Source: CAVRIA01 sp963721115
GTDB taxonomy: Bacteria; Desulfobacterota; Binatia; HRBIN30; CADEER01
Length of the DNA stretch: 64,000 nt
Direction of reading: 5' to 3'
Assembly: GCA_963721115.1 (NCBI GenBank)
Contig: CAVRIA010000008.1
Location: 434,001-498,000, forward strand
A program made the position numbers and the translations under genes. How positions within the stretch are numbered: the stretch's first letter is position 1; every line of letters starts with the position of its first letter. A model generated the notes under the pieces. The model saw only the letters and a program-made list of their open reading frames with translations, ran no database searches and was not told where the DNA came from. Positions 34,798 to 44,272 of this stretch are shown in pieces.

Positions 34798-35958
34798 TCA
34801 GAACCGCTCGATGTCCAGCTTGTGGCTTTCGTCGACACCGTTGCTGCTCGGGCTCTGTTCGAAGTCCTCCCACTGCGAGTCGCTGGTCGAGGCGATGCCG
34901 CGCACCTTGAGCTCGAAATCGGCGGCGTTGCTGCAGTGTAGCAGCGCTTCGTCGTAGCTGATGAGCCCGCCTCGGAAGAGCGCCATGAGGGACTGGTCGA
35001 AGGTCTGCATGGCGTAGCTGGTGTGCCCCTGGGCGATGACGTCGTGAAGATCGCGCGTTTTCGTCTTGTCGGCGATGTACTCGCGCACGCGGGCGCTGGC
35101 CACCAGGATCTCGACCGCCGGCACCATGCCGAGTCCATCGGCGCGCGGGATGAGGCGCTGGCTGACGACGCCCCTGAGAACGCTCGCCAGGATCAGGCGG
35201 GCCTGATCGCGCTGGTGCTCCGGAAAGGCGCTGATCGTACGGGTGATGGTCTCGGGAGCGTCCAGGGTGTGCAGGGTGCTCATCACCAGGTGTCCCGTCT
35301 CGGCCGCCATGATGGCGGTCTCGATGGTCTCGATGTCGCGCATTTCACCGACCAGGATCACGTCCGGATTCTGGCGCAGGGCCGACTTGAGAGCGGCGGC
35401 AAAGCTCGTGGTGTCGTAGCCCACCTCGCGCTGGTTGACGAAGCCGAGGCGGTCGGGATGCTCGTACTCGATCGGATCCTCGATGGTGATGATGTGCGCC
35501 TGCCGGGTGCGGTTGATGTGATCGATCATCGCCGCCAGCGTCGTGCTCTTGCCGCTTCCGGTGGTGCCCGTGACCAGGATCAGACCGCGCCGCTCGGCCG
35601 CCATGCGCTCCATGACCGGCGGCAGGTTGAGCTCGGCGATGCTCCGGAGGCGGCCGGGGATGACGCGGATGACCAGGCTCAGATAGCCGCGCTGGCGGAA
35701 GATGTTGACGCGGAAACGGCCCAGATCCGGGTGCGCGTAGGCCATGTCGAGCTGCATCTCTTTCCGCAGGCGCTCCCGGCGAGGGCCGTCGAGGAGACCC
35801 TCGACGATGCGCTCCAGCGTCGCCGGGTCCAGCGGCGTCGCGCCTTCCAGCGGCAGGAAGTCCGATCGCACCCGAAAGGCCGGGGGAACGCCGACCTTGA
35901 GTAGGATATCAGACGCCTCGTTTCTTACGCCCTCAGCCAGAATCTCCGACAGTTCCAT
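34798..35958 (-). CDS. pilT: Type IV pilus retraction ATPase PilT
   Basis: A 386-aa hexameric ATPase that powers pilus retraction (PilT or PilU type). Walker A GTTGSGKST lies at about residues 131-139. The Asp box, Walker B (VILVGEMRDIETI) and His box (TGHLVMSTLHTLDA) follow. The C-terminus ends with the acidic, non-conserved tail SSNGVDESHKLD. No other pilus gene lies in the window. The ATG at 35958 is chosen because it gives the family N-terminus (MELSEILAEGVRNEASDILL). Confidence 0.93.
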   Translation of the reverse strand: MELSEILAEGVRNEASDILLKVGVPPAFRVRSDFLPLEGATPLDPATLERIVEGLLDGPRRERLRKEMQLDMAYAHPDLGRFRVNIFRQRGYLSLVIRVIPGRLRSIAELNLPPVMERMAAERRGLILVTGTTGSGKSTTLAAMIDHINRTRQAHIITIEDPIEYEHPDRLGFVNQREVGYDTTSFAAALKSALRQNPDVILVGEMRDIETIETAIMAAETGHLVMSTLHTLDAPETITRTISAFPEHQRDQARLILASVLRGVVSQRLIPRADGLGMVPAVEILVASARVREYIADKTKTRDLHDVIAQGHTSYAMQTFDQSLMALFRGGLISYDEALLHCSNAADFELKVRGIASTSDSQWEDFEQSPSSNGVDESHKLDIERF

Positions 35959-36033
35959 AGCGCCCCAAGTATCCGTCAACGAGCGTCGCAAGCACTACCC
36001 CGGTCGCCCGTCGGCGCCTCAGGGCACAAGCCC

Positions 36034-37104
36034 TCAGGTGCTGGACTTCCCGGTCTTCTTGGACGCGGATTGGCCTTCCTCCACAACCTTCTCTCCTCCC
36101 CCAGTCGCCCCCACCCCAACCTGAGTGCGGATCTCGCGGTTGATCTGGTCGGCGATCTCGGGATGCTCGCGAAGGAACTCCTTGGCGTTCTCCCGTCCCT
36201 GTCCGATCCGATCTCCCGCATACGAGTACCACGCACCGCTCTTCTCTACGATTCCACGATCCGTGCCAAGGTCGATCAGCTCGCCTTCCTGGGAAATGCC
36301 CAGTCCGTACAGGATGTCGAACTCTGCCTCTTTGAACGGGGGCGCCACTTTATTCTTCACCACCCGCACGCGGGTACGGCTGCCGATAACGGCGTCTCCC
36401 TGCTTGATCGCGCCGATGCGGCGGATGTCGAGACGCACCGAGGAGTAGAACTTCAGGGCGTTGCCGCCGCTGGTGGTCTCCGGATTTCCGAACATGACGC
36501 CGATCTTCATGCGGATCTGGTTGATGAAGATCATGATCGTCTGCGAGCGGGAGATGGTGCCGGTGAGCTTGCGCAGGGCCTGCGACATCAAGCGGGCCTG
36601 CAGGCCCATCTGCGGCTCGCCCATCTCGCCCTCGATCTCGGCGCGCGGCACGAGCGCGGCGACGGAGTCCACCACCAGGACGTCGATGGCGCCGCTGCGC
36701 ACCAGCGTCTCGGCGATCTCCAGCGCCTGTTCTCCGTTGTCCGGCTGGGAGATCAGGAGATCCTCGGTCTTGACCCCGAGCTTCTTGGCGTAGTGCATGT
36801 CCAGGGCGTGTTCGGCATCGACGAAGGCGCACACGCCTCCGTCGCGCTGCGCGCAGGCGACGACCTGCAGCGCCAGCGTGGTCTTGCCCGAAGACTCGGG
36901 GCCGTAGATCTCGACGACGCGGCCGCGCGGCAGACCGCCGACGCCGAGGGCGACGTCGAGGCCGAGCGATCCGGTCGAGATGATCGGCAGGTCGGGTACC
37001 AACGCACCGGCGTCCATCTTCATGATGGAGCCCTTGCCGAACTGCTTCTCGATCTGACTGACGGCGAGGTCCAGCGCTCGCTCGCGATTCGCATCCAATG
37101 CCAT
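36034..37104 (-). CDS. recA: Recombinase RecA
   Basis: A 356-aa RecA of standard length. It forms filaments on single-stranded DNA for strand exchange and LexA cleavage. Walker A GPESSGKTT is at residues 68-76, and the family blocks QIEKQFGKGSIMKM and AFVDAEHALD are present. The DNA-binding loop region NQIRMKIGVMFGNPETTSGGNALKFY is intact. GGAGGAGGAG precedes the ATG. No LexA box is obvious in the short 15-base gap to thpR, so it is probably transcribed with pgpA-cinA-thpR. Confidence 0.98.
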   Translation of the reverse strand: MALDANRERALDLAVSQIEKQFGKGSIMKMDAGALVPDLPIISTGSLGLDVALGVGGLPRGRVVEIYGPESSGKTTLALQVVACAQRDGGVCAFVDAEHALDMHYAKKLGVKTEDLLISQPDNGEQALEIAETLVRSGAIDVLVVDSVAALVPRAEIEGEMGEPQMGLQARLMSQALRKLTGTISRSQTIMIFINQIRMKIGVMFGNPETTSGGNALKFYSSVRLDIRRIGAIKQGDAVIGSRTRVRVVKNKVAPPFKEAEFDILYGLGISQEGELIDLGTDRGIVEKSGAWYSYAGDRIGQGRENAKEFLREHPEIADQINREIRTQVGVGATGGGEKVVEEGQSASKKTGKSST

Positions 37105-37119
37105 GGGCTTCTCCTCCTC

Positions 37120-37716
37120 CTAGGCGGCGTCGAACGGGACGGTCCAGAGCTTCGTATAGAGTGCGCCGTCGGGGCGCAAGTCGCTGCGATAAGCGGCCAG
37201 CTCGCTCGCCTCGCAGATCCCGAAGTCGTCGTTCCAGTGAACCTTCAGAGCCTCCTCGAGACGCGCCCAGCCCTTGGGGCTGCGCACGCGACCCAGGGTG
37301 ATGTGCCCCTTGAACGGACGTGACTCCGGCGCGACGCCGAGCGGATCGAGCGCCGCGTCGATGGCCGCGGACAGGCGCGCCAGCTCCGCGGCCGGCGTTC
37401 CGACCCACACCACGCGCGGCCTTCGCAGGCTGGGAAAGACCCCGAGGCCGCGCGCCTCGACCGCAAAGACGGGAAAGGATCGCAGCGCCGCCGCGAGCGC
37501 GCCCCGGGCTCTCGCGAGGTTCTCCGCCGCCATCGAGCCGAGGAACTTGACGGTGACGTGCAGGGCCTGGTCGCGAACCCAGCGCACGTCCGCCCCGGCC
37601 GCCGCCAGCTCGCGTTTCAGCGACACCAGGCCCTCGCGCACGGCGGGTGTGACCTCCACCGCCAGGAAGGACCGTACCCGGGTTCCCTGCTCGCCTTTCG
37701 TGACCCAAGCCTCCAT
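37120..37716 (-). CDS. thpR: RNA 2',3'-cyclic phosphodiesterase (2H family)
   Basis: A 198-aa 2H-phosphoesterase. The two catalytic HxT motifs are HVTVKFLG near residue 69 and HITLGRVR near 145. Relatives ligate or hydrolyse 2',5'/2',3' phosphodiester bonds in RNA. It lies between cinA and recA, a frequent arrangement. The N-terminus of the longest frame (MEAWVTKGEQGTR) precedes the family start (VRSFLAVEV), so the true start may be a few codons downstream. Confidence 0.92.
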   Translation of the reverse strand: MEAWVTKGEQGTRVRSFLAVEVTPAVREGLVSLKRELAAAGADVRWVRDQALHVTVKFLGSMAAENLARARGALAAALRSFPVFAVEARGLGVFPSLRRPRVVWVGTPAAELARLSAAIDAALDPLGVAPESRPFKGHITLGRVRSPKGWARLEEALKVHWNDDFGICEASELAAYRSDLRPDGALYTKLWTVPFDAA

Positions 37717-37773
37717 CTGCCGCCGCGTCCGCGCGCCGCACGCCGGCGCGGCACCATCCGGGTCCGCGCGGCG

Positions 37774-39051
37774 CTATTTGCGAAGGATGGCGGAAGCGGT
37801 GGGATCTTCGCCGTTCTGGATCCGGCGCACCCAGTCGAGAGCGATCTGCGAGGTCAGCAGCTTGATCCACTCGCGCGTGCCCCAGAGCTGGTAACGCCGG
37901 CTGTAGCGGCGCTCGGCGGTTGCCAGGCCGAGGCACACCGTACCGACCGGCTTGTCGGGCGTGCCGCCGTCCGGCCCGGCGATGCCGGTCGTCGCCAGGC
38001 CGACGGTGGCGCCCGTCAGCACGCGCACGCCGGCCGCCATCTCCTCCGCCACCTCGCAGCTCACCGCCCCGCACGCGTCGAGTGTCTGCGGGCGCACGCC
38101 GAGCACGGAGGTCTTGACGGCGTTGCCGTAGGCGACCACGTCGCCGAGGACGTAGGCCGAGCTGCCCGGAACATCCGTCAGGCGATGGCCGATGAGGCCG
38201 CCGGTGCACGACTCCGCGACGGCGATGGTGGCGCCATCGCGCCGCAGCGCCGCGCCGACCACCGCTTCCATGGTAGTCTCGCCCTCGCCATAGCAGTAGG
38301 GCGCGATCCGCGCGCGCACGCCGGCGGCGGCGCCGGCCAGGCGCGCCTCGACCTGATCGGGTGAGCCGTGCACGGTCAGGCGGACCGAGATCTGCGGAAA
38401 GGCGGCGCGGAACGCGACCCGGGCCACCGCCGGGTCGACGGCGCCGGCGACCAGCTCGTCGAGCGCCGACTCGCTGATGCCGAAGGTCTGGAAGACGTGA
38501 CTGCGGTAGACGTCGGTGCCGCCGCGCACGTGCCGCAGCCAGGGCAGCACCTCCTGCGCCAGCATCGCCTTCATCTCACGCGGCACGCCGGGCAGGACGA
38601 CGCCGTGGCGCGGACCGTGGGCGGTCTCGATCTCGAAGCGAAAGCCGGGCGCGGTCCCCAGGGCGTTGGGAATGACGATCGCCCCCTCGGGGAACATGGC
38701 CTGCTTCAGGTTGTTCTCCGGCATGACCCGGCCCATGGCCTCGAACATCTTGCGGATGCGGTCGGCGACCGACTGGTCGAGCAGCAACCGCCGCCGCGCG
38801 AGTCGGCCCACGGTCTCGGTCGTGAGATCATCGGCGGTGGGGCCCAGCCCGCCGGTCGAGAGGACTACCTCCGCCTGCTCGAACGCCACCTGCCAGGCCC
38901 ATTCGATGCGTTCCGGGTAGTCCCCGACCACCACGACCGCGGCCACGTCGACGCCGATTCCGATGAGCTGGTCGGCGATGAAGTTCGCGTTTGTGTCGAG
39001 GGTGCGCCCGGTGGTCAGCTCGTCGCCGGTGCTGAGAATCGCCGCTCGCAT
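37774..39051 (-). CDS. cinA: CinA family protein (NMN amidohydrolase / competence-damage-like)
   Basis: A 425-aa two-domain CinA. The N-terminal MoaB/MogA-like domain begins AAILSTGDELTTGRTLDTN and contains STGGLGPTADD. The C-terminal CinA domain carries AVAESCTGGLIGHRLTDVPGSS and the late TTGIAGPDGGTPDKPVGTV. The C-terminal domain deamidates nicotinamide mononucleotide in characterised members. The gene sits between pgpA and thpR-recA, the classical order pgpA-cinA-recA. Confidence 0.95.
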   Translation of the reverse strand: MRAAILSTGDELTTGRTLDTNANFIADQLIGIGVDVAAVVVVGDYPERIEWAWQVAFEQAEVVLSTGGLGPTADDLTTETVGRLARRRLLLDQSVADRIRKMFEAMGRVMPENNLKQAMFPEGAIVIPNALGTAPGFRFEIETAHGPRHGVVLPGVPREMKAMLAQEVLPWLRHVRGGTDVYRSHVFQTFGISESALDELVAGAVDPAVARVAFRAAFPQISVRLTVHGSPDQVEARLAGAAAGVRARIAPYCYGEGETTMEAVVGAALRRDGATIAVAESCTGGLIGHRLTDVPGSSAYVLGDVVAYGNAVKTSVLGVRPQTLDACGAVSCEVAEEMAAGVRVLTGATVGLATTGIAGPDGGTPDKPVGTVCLGLATAERRYSRRYQLWGTREWIKLLTSQIALDWVRRIQNGEDPTASAILRK

Positions 39052-39103
39052 GTCTCAGCTCCGCACCCGGCGCGTCGGGCGTCGCCGCGCCCCGCGCGCG
39101 GAC

Positions 39104-39562
39104 TCACAGCAGAGCGAAGAGGATTCGCGTGGCGACATTGCTGTAGAGACCCGATACGACATCGTCCAGCACCACACCATACCCACCGGGCAGATGCTCG
39201 TCGATGTATCCCGCCGGGAAGGGCTTGATGACGTCGAGAAGGCGGAAGAGGAGGAAGGCGACCAGGGCGTGCTGCCAGGTCGGGGCGAGGAACAGGGTCG
39301 CCGCCAGGTAGCCGACCACCTCGTCGATGACGATCTTGTGGCTGTCGTGCTCGTGCAGGATCTCCTCCGCCTTTCCGGCAACCCAGCACGCGCCGGCGAT
39401 CATCAGGACGAAGGTGAAGAGGTAGAGCGGCACCGACGCGGTGCGGAGGCGGTCGAACAGCCAGAACAGGGGAACGGCCACTGCGGACCCGACGGTACCC
39501 GAGGCGACGGGAAAGTAGCCGGTGAACGCGGCCGAGGCGATGAACAGAATGACGAAGCGCAT
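39104..39562 (-). CDS. pgpA: Phosphatidylglycerophosphatase A
   Basis: A 152-aa membrane phosphatase that turns phosphatidylglycerophosphate into phosphatidylglycerol. The family motifs are complete: SGTVGSAVAVPLFW near the N-terminus, the acidic DEVVGYLAA near residue 79, and RLLDVIKPFPAGYIDEHLPGG with the DxxKP. Four hydrophobic segments are present. It heads the pgpA-cinA-thpR-recA cluster, 52 bases before cinA. Confidence 0.95.
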   Translation of the reverse strand: MRFVILFIASAAFTGYFPVASGTVGSAVAVPLFWLFDRLRTASVPLYLFTFVLMIAGACWVAGKAEEILHEHDSHKIVIDEVVGYLAATLFLAPTWQHALVAFLLFRLLDVIKPFPAGYIDEHLPGGYGVVLDDVVSGLYSNVATRILFALL

Positions 39563-39697
39563 CTTCGTGAAGGGCGCCGCATGGTAGGGACGGCCCGGAA
39601 GCGAGTCAAGGAATCTCGCGCGGCGGGCCGTATGGTTCGCGACGCCGGCTCCGCGCGCCGGGCCGCGTGGCGCGCGAGCCGCGGCGGCGCCCGCCGC

Positions 39698-40069
39698 TCA
39701 CTTCCTGCCGACGAGCTTTCGGATCTGTCCCAGGCGCGCGTTTTCCTGGCGCAGCGCGACGACCTCCGCCGCATGCTGCCGCAGAAGCGCCGCCGCCTGC
39801 TCGAGAGCGGCGAGAGCGCGCCCGATCGCCGTTTGGCCCGCTCCGGCCGCGCCGCGCCGCCCCGCCCGCTTGCGCACCTTGGCGCCGCGCTTGCGCGCCA
39901 CGCGATAGTAGTTCGCCGCCACCGTACCGGGTTGCCGACCGGTCTTCTCTCCAAGACGCCTGAAGGCGGCACTGCGACTTACCTTCTGATCGGCTACGAT
40001 CTTTTCAATCTGCTCGAAGATCTCGGCGCCTACACTACCGCGCTTCTTCTTCCTTGCGCGCTCGGCCAT
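39698..40069 (-). CDS. Small basic protein, probable DNA-binding, with C-terminal coiled coil
   Basis: Not firmly recognised. The 123 aa divide into three parts. The basic N-terminus is MAERARKKKRGSVGAE. A helical block follows (IEKIVADQKVSRSAAFRRLGEKTGRQPGTVAANYYRVARKRG, quoted in part) that reads like a helix-turn-helix. An Ala/Arg-rich linker leads into a short coiled coil (RALAALEQAAALLRQHAAEVVALRQENARL). It stands alone, between pgpA and a gap with markedly AT-rich stretches. A role in transcription or nucleoid structure is a guess. Confidence 0.55.
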   Translation of the reverse strand: MAERARKKKRGSVGAEIFEQIEKIVADQKVSRSAAFRRLGEKTGRQPGTVAANYYRVARKRGAKVRKRAGRRGAAGAGQTAIGRALAALEQAAALLRQHAAEVVALRQENARLGQIRKLVGRK

Positions 40070-40421
40070 TCTTCCCCCTCGTGCGGTGACGTTGCCTTCT
40101 TATTTCGCACTTTTCCGAACATTACAAGCCATTCCACCTTACAATTCTGCCTATCTTCAATGCAATATTCGCACTGTGGCTGAGCATTAACCTTCCTCTC
40201 TCAGCCTCCCCTGACGCAAGCTCCAATTGCACGTCATCTCCGTCGAAGACGTCGCGTCGACGGGAACGGCCCCCGGGCGAACCGGTTGAGCCGCAAGGTG
40301 ATGTCCCCTATGACCTGGAGCGTTTCGCGGGGCGGCGCCGCCGCGCCCGAAGGGGAAGCGCTGGCGCAGCGTGCATCGCTTCAGCTACAGTCTGCGCTCC
40401 GAACCGTTTGGGAGGCGATGA
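40070..40421. other. Divergent intergenic region, AT-rich in part
   Basis: No gene is seen in these 352 bases. The part from about 40095 to 40165 is the most AT-rich stretch nearby (for example TTATTTCGCACTTTTCC and CTTCAATGCAATATTCGC) and probably holds the promoters of the small DNA-binding gene (left) and the MmgE/PrpD gene (right). No clear operator or repeat is visible. Confidence 0.4.
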
Positions 40422-41891
40422 ATGAGTACGACGACCATTGCCGATCGCATCGCCGATTGGGTGGCGAAAGCACAGTACGAAGACCTGCCGCGCCGCGTCG
40501 GCGAAGAGGCCAAGAATCAGATCCTCAGTGTGATCGCATCGGTCCATGCCGGTCACTTCAGCGAAGCCGGGCGAACGGTCAGTCGGGCGGTCAAGGAGTG
40601 GGCGGGAGGCAAGGAGGCGACGCTGATTCCGTCCGGCGAGCGCACGTCGGTGCACGACGCGATCTTCGGCAACACGGCGCTCAGCATGGCGCTCGACTAC
40701 GACGACTACCTCTTCGGCGCGCACACCGGCCACTCGGCGGTGCTCGTCACGCTGGCGCTGGCGGAGAAGATCGGCATCAGCGGCAAGGACTTCCTGCTGG
40801 CGCAGGTTCTCGCCAACGAGGTGGCGGGTCGGGTCGGGGTCGCCACCCTGCTCGGACCCCTGAACGGCCAGATGTGCTCGCACGTCCACACCATCGGCAG
40901 CGCCGTCATCGCGGCGAAGCTGCTGAAGCTCGACCAGGCGCAGACGCTGAGCGCCATCGGGATCGCGATGCTGCAGCCCGCCTTCACCTTGCGGCCGGCA
41001 TTCTTCGGCTCCGAGGCGAAGACGCTGCTCGCGTCCACGACGGCGCCCATCGGCGTCCGGGCCGCCGAGCTGGCGTCGACCGGCCTGCGCGGATCGGCCG
41101 ACGTGTTCGAGAGTGACCTGGGCTTTCTGCGCGTTTTCTCGCCTCATCCGCTGCCCGGCGCCTTCAATGGAATGGGCTCGGTGTGGCTCACCGAGACCTT
41201 GAGCTACAAGGTCTACCCCGGATCGGCTTGCGTCGGCGCCGTGGTGGACTGCGTGCTCACCCTCGTCCGCCAGCACCACATCGACGCGCGCAAGGTGCGC
41301 GAGGTGCACGTGGCGGCGGGGTCCCTGGCGCTCAGCGCGGACGCCCTGTCGGCGCCCTTCGTCAAGGGACCGGACACGCTGCCGACCACCCTCAGCTCAT
41401 CCCTGGGGTACAACGTGGCCGCGGCCCTGATGGACAAGGAGCTGTCGCCGCGGCAGTTCAGCCGCGACCGCATCAAGGACGCCGCCACCTGGGACCTGGC
41501 GGCACGCGTGCGCCTGACGCTGGACCCCGAAATGGAACGCCGCGCCGCCGAGCGTGCGCCGGTGAAGGACGCTCCCGCGCAGGCGGAGAGCAGCTTCGAT
41601 CTGGAGACCGCCGACCTGAACGGCTTCAAGATGGACTTCGCGGCGCGCGTCCGCATCGACATGGAGGACGGCCGCTCGTTCGAGCTCGAGCAGGAAACCC
41701 CGTTCGGCAGCGGCGCCCGCCCGTTCGACGATCGGCGCAAGGCCGTGGAGGACAAGTTCCGCCGCGAGACCCGCTACACGCTGCGCAAGGAGAGGATGGA
41801 GAAGGCGATCGACCTCGTCCACCATCTGGAGGACGCGAGCGCGTCCCATGTGCGCGAGCTGGTCCGCCTCTGCTGCTCCGAGCGGGGGTGA
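40422..41891 (+). CDS. MmgE/PrpD family protein
   Basis: A 489-aa protein of the MmgE/PrpD fold, which includes 2-methylcitrate dehydratase, cis-aconitate decarboxylase and many uncharacterised members. Recognisable blocks are NTALSMALDYDDYLFGAHTGHSAV (the DxDD-x(~4)-HxG active-site loop), ALAEKIGISGKDFLLAQVLANEVAGR and the late KVYPGSACVGAVVDCVLTL. It is intact from the ATG (GAGGCGATGAATG upstream) to the stop. No prpB or prpC lies nearby, so a methylcitrate role is not supported. Confidence 0.9.
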   Translation: MSTTTIADRIADWVAKAQYEDLPRRVGEEAKNQILSVIASVHAGHFSEAGRTVSRAVKEWAGGKEATLIPSGERTSVHDAIFGNTALSMALDYDDYLFGAHTGHSAVLVTLALAEKIGISGKDFLLAQVLANEVAGRVGVATLLGPLNGQMCSHVHTIGSAVIAAKLLKLDQAQTLSAIGIAMLQPAFTLRPAFFGSEAKTLLASTTAPIGVRAAELASTGLRGSADVFESDLGFLRVFSPHPLPGAFNGMGSVWLTETLSYKVYPGSACVGAVVDCVLTLVRQHHIDARKVREVHVAAGSLALSADALSAPFVKGPDTLPTTLSSSLGYNVAAALMDKELSPRQFSRDRIKDAATWDLAARVRLTLDPEMERRAAERAPVKDAPAQAESSFDLETADLNGFKMDFAARVRIDMEDGRSFELEQETPFGSGARPFDDRRKAVEDKFRRETRYTLRKERMEKAIDLVHHLEDASASHVRELVRLCCSERG

Positions 41892-41904
41892 GCCCGCACC
41901 CGGG

Positions 41905-42775
41905 TCAGCGGATCTCCCAGTCGTCGCCGTCGCGGCGCACGGCGCCTTCGCGTTCGAGCTTGCGCAGGTGCGCGGCGACGGACATCGCGGCGGCGGGGTG
42001 GAGGAACACCGGTACGTCGGTGTAGATGCGCTCGACCATCTCCGGCACCGTGCGCGCGCCGGCCCGCAGGCCGTCCAGGATCTGCGCGTCGCGCAGGGCG
42101 CGATGGGCGAGGTAGGACTCGACCTTGGCGCGCGGCTGGCGGATGGCCGGGCCGTGGGCCGGATAGATCACCGCCAGGTCGAGGTCGAGGAGGCGGCGCA
42201 AGGAGTCGAGGTAGTCCCCGAGGTCGCCGTCCGGCGGGATCACGGTGGTGCCGGCGCCGAGAACGACGTCGCCGCTGAACAGAGCCTTCTCCTCGTCGAG
42301 GTAGAAGCAGAGGTGGTCCCAGGCGTGCCCGGGCGTCCACAGCGCCCGCAGCGTCGCCCCGTCGGTCTCGACGACGCTCCCCTCGTCGATGGGATGCGCC
42401 GACAGGGCACCGTCCAGCTTCGCCCACGGCTTCTTCGAGACGCGCAGCGGGCCGAAGCGCTGGCGCACGCCGGCGCACGCCGCCGAGGTGGTCCTCGTGG
42501 CCGTGCGTGAGCACGATCTCCTGCAGCTCCTCGGCGCCGCGCGTCTCCCGCAGCCCGCGCTCCAGCAAGGGCAGATACTGCGGCACTCCCTGACCGGTGT
42601 CGAGCAACAGCGGCCGGCGGCCGGTGCCGATCAGGTAGGTGTTCGTCCCCGGGCCGGTGAACGGCCCCGGGTTCTGTCCGAGCACGACCGCGACCCGCTC
42701 CGACCACACGTCGACGTCGGGCATGGACAGCCCGAGCATGGAATCGGTCACGACTCGTTGGGGCCGATCGGCCAT
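41905..42775 (-). pseudogene. Metallo-beta-lactamase-fold hydrolase, broken by a 10-bp duplication
   Basis: The protein would be about 287 aa, a LACTB2-like MBL hydrolase. The N-terminal part (GPGTNTYLIG, LTHGHEDHLGG with the HxHxDH metal site) is in one frame. The rest (GATLRALWTPGHAWDHLCFY, ALFSGDVVLGAGT, VIYPAHGP and a winged-helix tail) is in another. At the junction, 42459-42478, a ten-base word occurs twice in tandem (GCTGGCGCAC, GCCGGCGCAC). Removing one copy restores a continuous frame. The gene starts 4 bases after the acyl-CoA dehydrogenase stop and is likely cotranscribed with it. Confidence 0.8.
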
Positions 42776-42779
42776 GCCG

Positions 42780-43955
42780 TCAGCGACCGCGCGGCAGCCC
42801 GAGCACGCGCTCGGCGATGATGTTGCGCTGGATCTCGGAAGAGCCCGCCGCGATGGTGCGCCCGCGCGAGTAGAGGAAGAGGTGCGGCCAGCGCCCGCCG
42901 TCGACGGCGCGCGGGGAGCCCTCGACCAGCTGGGCGTACGGCCCTTCCATCTCCAGCGCCGTCTCCAGCATGCGCTGGTACATCTCGCTCCAGAACAGCT
43001 TCTCGATCGATCCCTCCGGTCCGGGAATGCCGCCGCGCAGGACGCGCGTCAGGTTGCGCAGCGCCGTGAAGCGCATCGCCTGGCTGTCGATGTAGGCGGC
43101 GGCGAGCCGCTGCCGGAGCAGCGGGTCGACGGCCGCGGGGCGGCCGTTCGACGGGAACCGCGCGGCGGTCTCGATGAGCTCGGCGAGGGCGATGCTCGAC
43201 TGCAGCTGGCGGCTGAAGGTCAGCGTCTGCCGCTCGTGCATGAGGGTGGTGATGGTGATCTCCCAGCCGCCGTCGACCCGTCCGACGACGTTGGCGCGCG
43301 GCACCCGCACATCCTCGAAGAAGACCTCGTTGAAGTCGTCGTCGCCGCTGATCTGCCGCAGAGGCCGCACGGTGATGCCGGGGCTGTGCATGTCGACGAG
43401 CAGGCAGGTGATGCCCTTGTGCTTGGCCGCCTCGGGATCGGTGCGCACCAGCAGAAGGCACCAGTCGGCGTAGCGCGCGAAGCTGGTCCACACCTTCTGT
43501 CCGTTGACGACGAACGAGTCGCCGTCGAGCACCGCGCGGGTCTTGAGGGCCGCCAGGTCGGATCCGGCGTTGGGCTCGGAGAACCCCTGGCACCAGATCT
43601 CCTCGGCCGACAGGATCGGCTCGAGGTAGCGCCGCTTCTGCTCCTCCGTGCCGCAGGCGATGAGCACCGGGCCCACCATCGTCAGACCGGCGAGGTTGAT
43701 CAGCAAGGGCGCCTTGGCGCGCGCCATCTCCTCCTGGAAGAGAATCTGCTCGATCAGGGAGGCGCCACGGCCGCCGTACGCCGCCGGCCAGTGTACGCCG
43801 CACCAGCCTGCTTCGTAGAGCCGGCGCTGCCAGGCCTTGCCGTAGGCGACCCAGGCGTCGAGGTCCTCGGGCTCGGGCCCCGGCGGGTGGGCTCGCAGCC
43901 AGCTTCGCAGCTCGAGGCGAAAGCGCTCCTCCGCCGGCGAGTACGAGAGATCCAT
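42780..43955 (-). CDS. Acyl-CoA dehydrogenase family protein
   Basis: A 391-aa flavoprotein. The N-terminal helical domain (MDLSYSPAEERFRLELRSWL) and the middle FAD segment (IWCQGFSEPNAGSDLAALKTRA, with VNGQKVWTSFARYADWCLLLVRT) are typical. The C-terminal RTIAAGSSEIQRNIIAERVLGLPR closes the fold. The family oxidises acyl-CoA thioesters at the alpha-beta bond. Substrate length is not predictable. The gene is intact and is followed by the MBL hydrolase on the same strand. Confidence 0.93.
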   Translation of the reverse strand: MDLSYSPAEERFRLELRSWLRAHPPGPEPEDLDAWVAYGKAWQRRLYEAGWCGVHWPAAYGGRGASLIEQILFQEEMARAKAPLLINLAGLTMVGPVLIACGTEEQKRRYLEPILSAEEIWCQGFSEPNAGSDLAALKTRAVLDGDSFVVNGQKVWTSFARYADWCLLLVRTDPEAAKHKGITCLLVDMHSPGITVRPLRQISGDDDFNEVFFEDVRVPRANVVGRVDGGWEITITTLMHERQTLTFSRQLQSSIALAELIETAARFPSNGRPAAVDPLLRQRLAAAYIDSQAMRFTALRNLTRVLRGGIPGPEGSIEKLFWSEMYQRMLETALEMEGPYAQLVEGSPRAVDGGRWPHLFLYSRGRTIAAGSSEIQRNIIAERVLGLPRGR

Positions 43956-44272
43956 TCCGTCTGGCTAGCCCGAAGGGCCGCATCGGGTCAATGCGCACAC
44001 CGCTGCGGCTCCGGTCCCGTGACCGTTTTCCCGTCTTCCCGTCATCGCAGCGACGTTTTCGCCTGACCAAGGGCCGGGGTGACGCCGTTGTCGGGCTCCC
44101 CCCGCCGGTTCTTGCTACCAAGACGTGCCCTCGTTGCGCCGGGCACGCGAAGTGCTTCCGCGTAAAGGCTGACGCGGTGGTATGCGGAATGAAATGTGGC
44201 CGCGGCGCACGGGCCGCGCCCGAGCGGGGCCGAGCTGTGAACGCGACAGGGCCGGCGGTCCAGGGACGGAGC
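43956..44272. other. Divergent intergenic region before the histidine kinase gene
   Basis: I see no gene in these 317 bases. Open frames here are only extensions of the kinase frame (from 43991) that lack a plausible start or recognisable protein features. Promoters of the acyl-CoA dehydrogenase and kinase genes should both lie here. No repeats or palindromes stand out. Confidence 0.4.
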
